Shown: positions 1 through 6,454, counted from the first letter of the stretch. The stretch: DNA of 19,165 bases from F1-20-MAGs119 sp040401695 (GCA_040401695.1 JBBANY010000044.1:1-19165); one strand, 5' to 3'. The notes: generated from the letters alone by a model not told the origin. Translations and numbers: made by a program.

Positions 1-1110
1 ATTCACGGCAGCGCCGCCCTGCGGGTGAACCTCGAAGTGAAGGTGTGGCGTGGTCGCACCCGTCGAGCCAACGGTCCCGATGACCTGGCCGGCGGCAACC
101 TTCGTGCCCACAGCAATGCCGGGGGCGAACGTGTCGAGGTGGGCGTAGAAGAAGTACGTGCCATCACCCATTGTCAGGCGAACTGCGTTGCCGGACAGCT
201 TTGCGGTGTCCGCCGTGTAGATCTTGGTGATCGTGCCGTCGGCAACCGCGAGCACTTCCTGTCCGCGGTTGGCGATGATGTCGACGCCCTCGTGCTTGCG
301 GTCGGCCCCGCGGGGCTCCATCCAGGTGTCGATGAAATAGCAAGCGGGACGCACCGGGAAGACGGGAATCGTCACGGCGAGAACCGGACGGGGGAGAAGG
401 CCGAGTTCGATTGCCGTCGCAGCATCGAGCGCTCCGGTTGCGGCGAGGTTGCGGGCGGTCTGAAACTTAGAGATGGCGGTCTTCGTCGCGTTGCCGAAGA
501 TGCCGTCGGCGCCACCGAAAACCTCGACGCCTGCGCCGATGAGTGCGTTCTGCAATGCCGCGACGACTTCACCACGAGCGCCGAACACCGGGAGCATTTC
601 GACGCTCCATGCAATGGGCGCAACGGTCGGTGCCGGGACAGTCGTCGGTGCGACGGTCGTCGCAGGTGCGGTCGTCGTGGGTGCAGGCGCGGTGGTGGTG
701 GGTGCGGGGGCGGTAGTGGTGGGCGCCGGAACGGTTGCGCTCGTCGCCGCGACGTTCGCGGGAATCAGTCCGAGAAGTCGGGCGGTGCGCAAGTCGAGGC
801 GGCCCGTCGCACGGAATCCGACGACTGACTGGAAGTTACGAAGAGTTGCCCGGGTGCGCGGACTGAACACGCCATCGACTCCCCCAACGAGTGTGAATCC
901 CTTGGCAACGAGGGCCTGTTGAAGGGCCTTCACGGCATCGCCGGACTGTCCGAAGCGCGGAAGACCCGCGCGGGCGGGAGCGGCTGCGGGGGCGGCCGTT
1001 GCCGTGGCTGCCGAAGCAGATGGCGTACCGAAGGCGAAGAGACCAGCCACGACGGCGACTGCCGAAGCGGTCGTGATCTTCTTCAGGGTTTTTCCGAGTG
1101 CTGCCTGCAT
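1..1110 (-). CDS. Secreted M23 peptidase with two peptidoglycan-binding domains (partial, C-terminus outside window)
   Basis: Likely zinc metallo-endopeptidase that cuts peptide cross-links in the cell wall outside the membrane. The 370 visible residues begin with a signal peptide (basic KTLKK, hydrophobic 15-28, likely cleavage after ASA near residue 34). A first PG_binding_1-like domain spans about 48-115. A Pro/Thr/Ala linker spans about 128-163 and contains three PAPTTTA units. A second PG_binding_1-like domain spans about 172-238, and an M23 (LytM) domain starts near 255. The metal and catalytic signature is visible: HEGVD (H273, D277), H324 in FYAHLD, and HLH (H356, H358) followed by FEV. 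The start at 1110 is supported by AAGGAG (1117-1122) six nt upstream. No stop is reached before the window edge, but the M23 core is essentially complete. The gene stands alone behind the TetR gene on the same strand, with a 160-bp gap. The family is clear; the exact bond cut is not. Confidence 0.93.
   Translation of the reverse strand, partial: MQAALGKTLKKITTASAVAVVAGLFAFGTPSASAATATAAPAAAPARAGLPRFGQSGDAVKALQQALVAKGFTLVGGVDGVFSPRTRATLRNFQSVVGFRATGRLDLRTARLLGLIPANVAATSATVPAPTTTAPAPTTTAPAPTTTAPATTVAPTTVPAPTVAPIAWSVEMLPVFGARGEVVAALQNALIGAGVEVFGGADGIFGNATKTAISKFQTARNLAATGALDAATAIELGLLPRPVLAVTIPVFPVRPACYFIDTWMEPRGADRKHEGVDIIANRGQEVLAVADGTITKIYTADTAKLSGNAVRLTMGDGTYFFYAHLDTFAPGIAVGTKVAAGQVIGTVGSTGATTPHLHFEVHPQGGAAVN
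622..729 (-). repeat. Tandem 21-bp coding repeat (PAPTTTA linker)
   Basis: Three consecutive, slightly diverged 21-bp units encode PAPTTTA, followed by shorter TTVAPTTV variants. The stretch forms the flexible linker between the two peptidoglycan-binding domains. It is low-complexity coding sequence and may vary in copy number between strains. Confidence 0.75.
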
Positions 1111-1270
1111 GTTGTGCTCCTTGCGAGTTGCACAAGGGGCATCGGCTGCTCAGGCGGGGACTTGAGGAAAATCTCACGGAAAATGTGGCTCTAACCACTA
1201 GGAGTGGTCACAGAAGGCCAAAATTCACCCTCTGTCGGGCTTTTGGGGTCAATTCAGGGTCGGAACCGGC
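1111..1270 (-). promoter_or_regulatory. Leader of the M23 peptidase gene with a perfect inverted repeat
   Basis: This 160-bp non-coding gap lies between the TetR stop and the M23 start. It carries the Shine-Dalgarno AAGGAG (1117-1122) and a perfect inverted repeat ACCACT-N3-AGTGGT at 1194-1208. The right arm can also pair with GCCAC (1185-1189, minus-strand reading), so two exclusive hairpins are possible. I see no clear -10 box close to the start, so unlike most genes here this mRNA probably has a leader. The inverted repeat could be an operator or an RNA element; neither is shown. Confidence 0.4.
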
Positions 1271-1906
1271 TCAAGATGTGACGAGCGGTTGTGCGGGTCG
1301 GACCTCCAATGTGGCCAGACCGGTGACAGCCTCGAGCAGGTCCGCGCGCGTCAGAACGCCGGTGTGCGCGGCGAATTGAACCGCAAGGCCATCGATGAGG
1401 CCCATCAAGCGCATGGCTGTGCGGCGGGGCTCGGCACAAGCGAACTCACCGGTGGCGTTGCCCCGCTCGACGATCGACTCGATCAAAGAGACACCTCGCG
1501 CGTCGAGCTCTTGGCTGATGCGACGCATCGACGGATTCCGCAGAGCCTCGCCCCATGCGTCGATCCACAGCATCCACTCGAGATCGTCGCTTCCCTCCGG
1601 CACGAAATCTTCGAGGGCGCGCGCAAGTTGTTCGTTCGGCCCCGAAACTTCGTACACGTACTCCTCGAGTTCCTGCAGCGCAGTTCGGGCGTAGTGTGCG
1701 AACGCCTCCGCAAGAAGGGTTTCCTTCGAGTCGAAGTGATAGTGGACGAGGCTGGTTGAAATACCCAAACGTTGTGCGACATCGGACACGCGCGTACCCG
1801 CGAAACCCCGCTCGATCACCACTTTGCACGTGGTCTCGAGAATTTCCTGCCGTCGCTCTTCGACGGTTTGTCGCTTCACACAGCAGAACATAGTCTCGGT
1901 CGTCAT
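1271..1906 (-). CDS. TetR/AcrR-family transcriptional regulator (BetI-like)
   Basis: One-component repressor-type regulator of 211 aa, expected to bind DNA as a dimer and release it on binding a ligand. The N-terminal TetR domain runs from about residue 15 to 62. It includes RRQEILE, the helix-turn-helix with VSDVAQRLGIS and the typical LVHYHFDSKETLL recognition helix. The remainder is an all-helical ligand domain with WMLWIDAWGEALRNP, typical of the BetI/TetR_C_6 subgroup. The start is uncertain: ATG at 1906, GTG at 1915 and ATG at 1891 are all in frame. I chose 1906 because of a weak GAGTGAG upstream. That ATG overlaps the start codon of the divergent PPOX-fold gene (CATG), so any operator here would control both. 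The ligand is unknown. Plausible targets are itself and the PPOX/ctaA pair. Confidence 0.9.
   Translation of the reverse strand: MTTETMFCCVKRQTVEERRQEILETTCKVVIERGFAGTRVSDVAQRLGISTSLVHYHFDSKETLLAEAFAHYARTALQELEEYVYEVSGPNEQLARALEDFVPEGSDDLEWMLWIDAWGEALRNPSMRRISQELDARGVSLIESIVERGNATGEFACAEPRRTAMRLMGLIDGLAVQFAAHTGVLTRADLLEAVTGLATLEVRPAQPLVTS
1868..1896 (+). promoter_or_regulatory. Predicted leaderless sigma70-type promoter for the PPOX-fold gene
   Basis: A TTGTCG -35 (1868-1873), a 17-nt spacer and a TAGTCT -10 (1891-1896) lie 8 nt before ATG 1905. This predicts transcription starting at or next to the start codon. No Shine-Dalgarno is present. The element lies inside the 5' end of the divergent TetR gene. 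Confidence 0.55.
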
Positions 1907-2339
1907 GGCACTCACTCTCGATGACGTTCGCAGCGATTCGAAGAGGTACGGGCCCCTCGCGTGGGTCGCGACCGTGTCGCCTTCGGGAACCCCCTACGCA
2001 TCGCCGGTCGCCGTTGCCTGGCACGGTGACACCATCCTCGCCTTCCTGGCCACCCCCGAGGCGAAGGTTTCGAACGTCCGCTCGAACCCTCGCGTCAGCG
2101 TCCATTTCGCGGTCTCCGCTGACACGGACTGGGACAGCTGTGTGGTCTGGGGTCGCGGACGAATCGTCGACGACACGGCGGGACGCGAGTCGTTGTGGGA
2201 CAAGATGGGCTACGACTGCAATGTCTTCGAACCGGGCGGTCCTGCAGCAGACTCCCACGTCTTTCTCGTCGTCGAGCCGACGCGCGCGGTGATTCTGCGC
2301 AATTACGGCTTGAAGGGCAAGGACTCCTGGCGCCTCTGA
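1905..2339 (+). CDS. PPOX-class flavin/F420-dependent protein (split beta-barrel)
   Basis: A 144-aa protein of the pyridoxamine 5'-phosphate oxidase-like fold. Such proteins bind FMN or, in actinobacteria, often coenzyme F420, and catalyse small-molecule redox reactions. Visible family features are the N-terminal GPLAWVATVSPSGTPYASPV strand pair (about 16-35), then FLATPEAKVSNVRSNPRVSVHF (about 47-68), which resembles the K-x-x-N-l-r-x-n-P-r-V cofactor region, and a later WGRGRI strand. The start at 1905 is set by the TAGTCT box 8 nt upstream and by family length; the frame extends further upstream but without family similarity. Its stop overlaps the heme A synthase start (TGATG at 2337-2341), so the two are very likely cotranslated. 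The substrate is unknown, and FMN versus F420 cannot be decided here. Confidence 0.85.
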   Translation: MALTLDDVRSDSKRYGPLAWVATVSPSGTPYASPVAVAWHGDTILAFLATPEAKVSNVRSNPRVSVHFAVSADTDWDSCVVWGRGRIVDDTAGRESLWDKMGYDCNVFEPGGPAADSHVFLVVEPTRAVILRNYGLKGKDSWRL

Positions 2340-3256
2340 TGCGCAAGTGGACCGTCAGCGTCGCCGGGTACAGGCGGATCACCCTCGGAGCGCTCGTCGC
2401 GCTCTACACAATCGTCATCACCGGTGCTCTCGTGAGATTGACCGGATCAGGACTCGGGTGTGCCGACTGGCCGCGTTGTTCCGAAGAGCGCTTCATCGAC
2501 GTGTCCACGGGCCACGGGGCCATCGAACAGGTGAACCGTCTCTTCACCGGAGTGGTGGCAGCAAGTGTGATCCTCGCCGTGCTTGCCAGCGTGCGTCTGG
2601 CCGAGCGCCGTCACGCCCTCACGAATCTCGCAATCGGTCTCGTCATCGGGGTCCTTGCACAGGTCGTGATCGGAGGCATCGTCGTTCTGACGGGGCTGAA
2701 TCCGTGGGCGAACATGGCGCACTTCCTCGTCTCGATGGTCTTGCTCGCGAATGCACTTGTTCTGCACAGGCTGGCCGACGAACACGACCGACCTTCCGCG
2801 GGTGGCGTTGCACTGCCTGTGCGACTCATCGTTGCGACCGCCGTTCTCGGTTTGGCGGCGGTGGTGACGGGCACCGTCGTGACCGCAACCGGTCCGCATG
2901 CCGGCGACGAAGACGCCGTCCGGTTCGGCTTCTCCATCCATCAAGTGGCGCGCATCCACGGCAGTACCGTCATTGCAACCCTGGCCGCGATCGCACTGCT
3001 TCTGTGGCGCACGAAGGGTCGCGAGCGACTCTTCGAATCGCGGGTTTCGCGTCTGATGGGAATCGCCCTGCTGCAGGCAGTCGTCGGCTACGTGCAGTAC
3101 CTCGCTGATGTGCCGGCCCTGCTCGTCGCGGTCCACATCGCTTTGGCTGCGGGTGTGTGGTTGTCGCTCGTCGACGTCGTCTATTGCGCTTGGACTATGC
3201 GTAGCCGCGCAGGGACTCCAAGCACCGATAAAAGCCCCGCACAGTCCCTTCGATGA
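2339..3256 (+). CDS. ctaA: Heme A synthase (CtaA/COX15 family)
   Basis: Integral membrane protein of 305 aa that oxidises the C8 methyl of heme O to give heme A for cytochrome c oxidase. It shows about eight hydrophobic segments (for example 15-33, 70-86, 95-119, 124-143, 160-184, 205-223, 238-256, 260-284). Diagnostic motifs are LTGSGLGCADWPRC with the cysteine pair C41/C47, then IEQVNRLFTG (E63), NMAHFLVSM (H128), SIHQVARIHG (H201, H207) and VAVHIALA (H266). The His ligand expected after E-x-x in the first repeat is Asn66 here. The ATG at 2339 overlaps the PPOX-fold stop; the frame stays open further upstream, but that part is not CtaA-like. The last 62 bp overlap the 3' end of the convergent nitronate monooxygenase-like gene. 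No ctaB or cox genes are adjacent. Confidence 0.92.
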   Translation: MRKWTVSVAGYRRITLGALVALYTIVITGALVRLTGSGLGCADWPRCSEERFIDVSTGHGAIEQVNRLFTGVVAASVILAVLASVRLAERRHALTNLAIGLVIGVLAQVVIGGIVVLTGLNPWANMAHFLVSMVLLANALVLHRLADEHDRPSAGGVALPVRLIVATAVLGLAAVVTGTVVTATGPHAGDEDAVRFGFSIHQVARIHGSTVIATLAAIALLLWRTKGRERLFESRVSRLMGIALLQAVVGYVQYLADVPALLVAVHIALAAGVWLSLVDVVYCAWTMRSRAGTPSTDKSPAQSLR

Positions 3257-4139
3257 TCTCGCCGACGGGCTCGACGGAGTTGATGCGACCCGCCACCTGA
3301 CCCGTGAGGGCGATCGAAGCCTCCATGTCACCGCCAAAATAGAGCGCGGTCGTGTTGGCGAACTGTTCCATCCCGACGTGGTCCGCGCGCTCGAGCTCGG
3401 TCGTGCGCTCCGTGCGCAGGGCCCGCAACCCCGGCCGCGAGAACCTGTTGAGGAAGACGGTGTCGGTTTCCTTCGCCCCGACAATCGACTTCTTCCAGTT
3501 CTCGTGCACGGGGGACTCGAGAGCCGAGACCATACGCGTGCCCATTTGCACGCCTTCGGCACCGAGAGCGAAGGCGGCCGCCATGCTGGCACCATCGGTG
3601 ATGCCGCCTGCCGCGATGATCGGCACGTCGACGTTCTCCGCCACGAGCGGAAGCAAGACCATCGTCGACACGTCCTTCGGGTTCTTGAACCCTCCACCTT
3701 CGCCGCCTTCGACGACGAGGCCGTCGACTCCTGCGTCGACCGCCTTCATGGCCGCTGCAAGCGTCGGGACGACGTGAAAGACGGTCAGCCCCGCTGCTTT
3801 CAGGCGCGCCGTGTACTTGGTCGGGTCACCCGCGGACGTGGTGACGAAACGAACACCCTGTTCGACCACGAAATCCGCGATGCCTTCATCCCGCACGAAC
3901 AACTGTGCGATGTTCACACCGAAGGGTTTCGTGGTGAGTCGGCGCATGGCGAGAATTTCGTTCTTGATCGCATCGAGGTCTCCGGACGATGTCTCGATGA
4001 TGCCGAGAGCTCCCGCGTTGGAGACCGCCGAGGCCAGTTGCGACCTGGCTATCCAGCCCATGGGCGCCTGAACGATCGGGTAGTCGACGCCGAGCAGGCG
4101 GCTGACACGGTTGGAGAGGGGACGCGGCTTCTCGGTCAT
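3195..4139 (-). CDS. Nitronate monooxygenase / 2-nitropropane dioxygenase-like flavoprotein
   Basis: FMN-dependent TIM-barrel oxidoreductase of 314 aa from the NPD/FabK-like superfamily. Members oxidise nitronates or reduce other substrates. Visible are the N-terminal YPIVQAPMGW (20-29), the AGALGIIE strand (42-49), GLVVEGGEGGGF (140-151), which matches the flavin-binding G-x-E-x-G-G loop, and the phosphate-binding AAGGITDG and GAEGVQMGTRMV (176-204). The C-terminal GRINSVEPVGEII is also typical. The usual His after the GG of the loop is Phe151, so nitronate oxidation is not assured. The start is ATG 4139; an in-frame GTG at 4157 would add MCEHCD and directly abuts a perfect palindrome. The gene is divergent from the crotonase gene, and its 3' end overlaps ctaA by 62 bp. 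Confidence 0.86.
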   Translation of the reverse strand: MTEKPRPLSNRVSRLLGVDYPIVQAPMGWIARSQLASAVSNAGALGIIETSSGDLDAIKNEILAMRRLTTKPFGVNIAQLFVRDEGIADFVVEQGVRFVTTSAGDPTKYTARLKAAGLTVFHVVPTLAAAMKAVDAGVDGLVVEGGEGGGFKNPKDVSTMVLLPLVAENVDVPIIAAGGITDGASMAAAFALGAEGVQMGTRMVSALESPVHENWKKSIVGAKETDTVFLNRFSRPGLRALRTERTTELERADHVGMEQFANTTALYFGGDMEASIALTGQVAGRINSVEPVGEIIEGTVRGFYRCLESLRGYA

Positions 4140-4156
4140 GTCGCAATGTTCGCACA

Positions 4157-4170
4157 CGGAACCGGTTCCG
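4157..4170. promoter_or_regulatory. 14-bp perfect palindrome, candidate operator
   Basis: CGGAACCGGTTCCG is a perfect 14-bp inverted repeat between the divergent nitronate monooxygenase-like and crotonase genes. It sits about 10 bp upstream of the crotonase -10 box, where a -35 region would lie. A dimeric regulator bound there could control both genes. The regulator is not identified. Confidence 0.4.
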
Positions 4171-4179
4171 ACGAACGGC

Positions 4180-4191
4180 TAGTTTCTGCGC
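4180..4191 (+). promoter_or_regulatory. Predicted leaderless promoter -10 (crotonase gene)
   Basis: TAGTTT (4180-4185) is separated by 6 nt from ATG 4192, with no Shine-Dalgarno. The spacing predicts transcription starting at the A of the start codon. Confidence 0.5.
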
Positions 4192-4998
4192 ATGTCTTCA
4201 GCAGAGGTCCTTTACGAAATCGACGATCACATCGCGACGATCACCCTGAACGCTCCCGAACGGATGAACACCATCTCGAGCGCGATGCTCGACGAGTTGT
4301 CCGATGCCCTTCTTCGCGCCGATCGCGATCGCGACGTTCGCTGCGTGATCCTCACCGGGGCGGGGCGTGCCTTCTGCGCCGGCCTCGACCTCGCGGCCCA
4401 GATGTCGGGGCCGAAGGACTCGCTCGGCAACATGGGCGACCTCGGTGCGTCGACCGGCGAGTTCGATCTCCGCACGGCTCCACCGGTTGTGCTGCACAAT
4501 CTCGACACACCTGTGGTGTGCGCGCTCAACGGTGGTGCCGCCGGCTACGGCCTCGACCTCGCATTCGGTTGCGACATCCGGTTGGCAGCCGACACCGCGA
4601 AGTTGAACCCGGGATTCGCCAAGCGTGGCATCCTTCCCGAGTCGGGCGGCACGTGGCTTCTCCCGCGCATGGTGGGCTATGCGAAGGCCGCCGAGATCTC
4701 CTTCACGGGTCGAACGTTGACGGCCGTCGAAGCACTCGACCTCGGCCTCGTCAACCACGTGCATCCGGCGGCCGAACTGCAGTCGGCAGCCCGTGTGTTG
4801 GCGACCGAGATCACTGCGAACGCCCCGCTCGCTGTTCGCGCGATCAAGCGAATGATGCGCGCCGCCGAAACGGAAACCTTCGAGCAGAACATCCACCACG
4901 TCTTCCTGCAGTTGCTGCCGCTCTTCAAGACCGCTGACTTCCGTGAAGGGGTCTCCGCCTTCATGGAGAAGCGGACTCCCGAGTTCAAGGGTCGCTGA
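4192..4998 (+). CDS. Crotonase-fold enoyl-CoA hydratase/isomerase
   Basis: Soluble acyl-CoA enzyme of 268 aa, expected to act in fatty-acid or related CoA-ester degradation as a trimer or hexamer. The crotonase signature is clear: ITLNAPERMNTIS (17-29), the first oxyanion-hole loop AFCAGLDLA (60-68) and the second NGGAAGYGLDLAFGCD (113-128). The two catalytic glutamates of classical enoyl-CoA hydratase align with D122 and F142. A different acid, E150 in RGILPESGG, sits where Delta3,Delta2-enoyl-CoA isomerases of the ECI2 type carry their catalytic Glu. An isomerase-like or other crotonase reaction therefore seems more likely than straightforward hydration. The start ATG 4192 follows a TAGTTT box. 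It is 10 bp upstream of the J-domain gene and probably cotranscribed with it. Confidence 0.92.
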   Translation: MSSAEVLYEIDDHIATITLNAPERMNTISSAMLDELSDALLRADRDRDVRCVILTGAGRAFCAGLDLAAQMSGPKDSLGNMGDLGASTGEFDLRTAPPVVLHNLDTPVVCALNGGAAGYGLDLAFGCDIRLAADTAKLNPGFAKRGILPESGGTWLLPRMVGYAKAAEISFTGRTLTAVEALDLGLVNHVHPAAELQSAARVLATEITANAPLAVRAIKRMMRAAETETFEQNIHHVFLQLLPLFKTADFREGVSAFMEKRTPEFKGR

Positions 4999-5008
4999 AG
5001 ACACCGTC

Positions 5009-5488
5009 GTGAATCGTGCCGAGGCCCTCGCATTGCTCGGCCTCACCGAAGGCTTCGATGTGCGGGATCTGCAGCGGGCTCGTCGTCAGGCTTTGCTCCG
5101 TCGCCATCCCGACCACGGCGGTACCCGGGAAGCCGTCGACGCCGTCGAGCGTGCGGTCGAGTTGCTTCTCGTTGCTCGCGACTTCGTATCACCTCGTGTA
5201 CGACGGGGTTCGGACCGTCCGTCATTCACGGTGAGCGCATTGCCCGTCGAGGCGTTCGAACTTTTGCTCTTGGCTGCAGCCGATTTGGGTGACGTGTCCG
5301 ATGACGACCCGCCCTACCGTCTGGAGGTCCGCATGCACGAGCCGCCCGACACGTGGGTCTGCTTCGAACTGGTACCCGATGCAGGATCATCGACCGTCTC
5401 GTTGACCCTCGAGGCGCCCATGGCGCTCGACGTCGAAGCTGTTCGCGACACCTGGGTCGCTGCGATCAACGCTCTGCAGCTGCCTTGA
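5009..5488 (+). CDS. Small J-domain-like protein
   Basis: A 159-aa protein beginning NRAEALALLGL. Its short helical N-terminus resembles a truncated DnaJ domain: ARRQALLRRHPDHGG carries the HPD motif at 33-35 that stimulates Hsp70 ATPase in true J proteins. Residues about 65-159 form a separate, mostly beta-strand domain I do not recognise (VSALPVEAFELLLLAAADLGD, then YRLEVRMHE and WVCFELV strands). There is no Gly/Phe region, zinc finger or substrate domain, so it is a minimal type III J-like protein at most. The start is GTG 5009, with TGAAGA 7 nt upstream and 10 bp after the crotonase stop; the frame opens earlier inside that gene but lacks similarity there. Its 3' end overlaps the convergent sua5-like gene by 23 bp. 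Confidence 0.75.
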   Translation: MNRAEALALLGLTEGFDVRDLQRARRQALLRRHPDHGGTREAVDAVERAVELLLVARDFVSPRVRRGSDRPSFTVSALPVEAFELLLLAAADLGDVSDDDPPYRLEVRMHEPPDTWVCFELVPDAGSSTVSLTLEAPMALDVEAVRDTWVAAINALQLP

Positions 5489-6449
5489 GAAGCCGGTCGC
5501 GCACGGCGGCACCGAGACCCGACGGCCGGGGGAGCAAGCCGATGATGAGGTCAACCCCTTGGTCGTCGCATCTGCGCAGCGACGAATAGAGGTTTCGGGA
5601 GTACTCGTACGAGTCGTCGTCGTGGGACAGCACGGCGACTCGCTTGCCGCGCGCCTCGGCCTCGCGTTGCGCGTCATCAACCTCGGCTTGCGTGGAAAAG
5701 ACGAGGAGTTTGGTCTGCGGTGCATAGTGGGAGCGAAGCATCCCCGGTGCGACGGCCTTCTCTGTGTCCACCGTCCCCGAGATGTCGTCCGAGACCACCA
5801 CCGCAAGACCGTGTTCGGCGAGGCACGCCGAGATGTCCTCGACCGACACTCCACCGGGGCGCAGGATGACAGCTGGCTCCTTCGTGCAATCGACGATCGT
5901 TGACTCGACGCCGACCCGGCATGCCCCGCCATCGAGGATGGCATCGATACGGCCGTCGAGGTCGGAAAGGACGTGCGCGGCAGTTGTCGGACTGATCGAA
6001 CCGAAACGATTCGCGGAGGGTGCCGCGATTCCGACGCTGCCACGAATGTGCAGCGCATTCAACAGTCGCAGTGTTGCGGGATGATCGGGTACGCGCACTA
6101 CGACCGTGTCGCGGCCTCCCGTGACGTGCGGTGAAACTTCGTTTGTCCGCTCGGTCAGAATCGACAGGGGTCCGGGCCAGTAGGCGCGAGCGAGGACCTC
6201 GGCGGACGGTGTCCAATTGCGCGAGAGCATCCGCGCGTGGGCGACATCCGCGACGTGCACGATCAGCGGGTGTGTTTTTGGACGCCCCTTTGCCTCGAAG
6301 ACGGAGACCACCGCTTCGTCGTTCGACGCATCCGCGGCAAGGCCGTACACCGTCTCGGTGGGAACCGCGACGAGGCGGCCACGATGCAGCAGGTCGACCG
6401 CATCGGCGAGGTCGGCCTCGTCGTCGGCTCCGAGCACGATCGTCCTCAT
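5466..6449 (-). CDS. L-threonylcarbamoyladenylate synthase (Sua5 type)
   Basis: Makes threonylcarbamoyl-AMP from threonine, bicarbonate and ATP, the first step of the universal t6A modification at position 37 of ANN-decoding tRNAs. The protein has 327 aa. The N-terminal YrdC domain (about 8-200) shows LVAVPTETVYGLAADA, the KGRPKTHPL basic motif and PSANRFGSISPT. A linker with the typical PGM-x-x-HYAP motif leads to a C-terminal Sua5 domain (about 230-327), so this is the long Sua5 form rather than YrdC/TsaC alone. The start ATG 6449 lies 5 nt after the hydrolase stop; the frame continues open upstream but only as antisense-free read-through without similarity. It is likely cotranscribed with the hydrolase. 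The 3' end overlaps the J-domain gene on the other strand. Confidence 0.93.
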   Translation of the reverse strand: MRTIVLGADDEADLADAVDLLHRGRLVAVPTETVYGLAADASNDEAVVSVFEAKGRPKTHPLIVHVADVAHARMLSRNWTPSAEVLARAYWPGPLSILTERTNEVSPHVTGGRDTVVVRVPDHPATLRLLNALHIRGSVGIAAPSANRFGSISPTTAAHVLSDLDGRIDAILDGGACRVGVESTIVDCTKEPAVILRPGGVSVEDISACLAEHGLAVVVSDDISGTVDTEKAVAPGMLRSHYAPQTKLLVFSTQAEVDDAQREAEARGKRVAVLSHDDDSYEYSRNLYSSLRRCDDQGVDLIIGLLPRPSGLGAAVRDRLLKAAAER

Positions 6450-6454
6450 GTTCG

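Noticed and set aside
622..729. CRISPR-like short repeats
   Set aside because: The 21-bp units are in frame, have no spacers and encode a Pro/Thr linker.
25..828. Long open frame of 267 codons on the plus strand
   Set aside because: It lies antisense to the M23 peptidase, and its glycine/arginine runs come from the antisense of the Pro/Thr/Ala linker. No family similarity.
1111..1270. Cyclic di-AMP riboswitch before the cell-wall hydrolase
   Set aside because: Such switches often precede hydrolase genes in actinobacteria, and a GGGTGAA is present, but the other conserved segments are missing and the region is too short for a convincing fold.
2447..3697. 416-codon open frame on the minus strand
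   Set aside because: It crosses the antisense of ctaA and another frame of the nitronate monooxygenase-like gene; both real genes have clear motifs and this frame has none.
3108..4937. 609-codon open frame on the plus strand
   Set aside because: It runs antisense to the nitronate monooxygenase-like gene and out of frame with the crotonase gene. Arginine- and histidine-rich composition is typical of a high-GC shadow frame.
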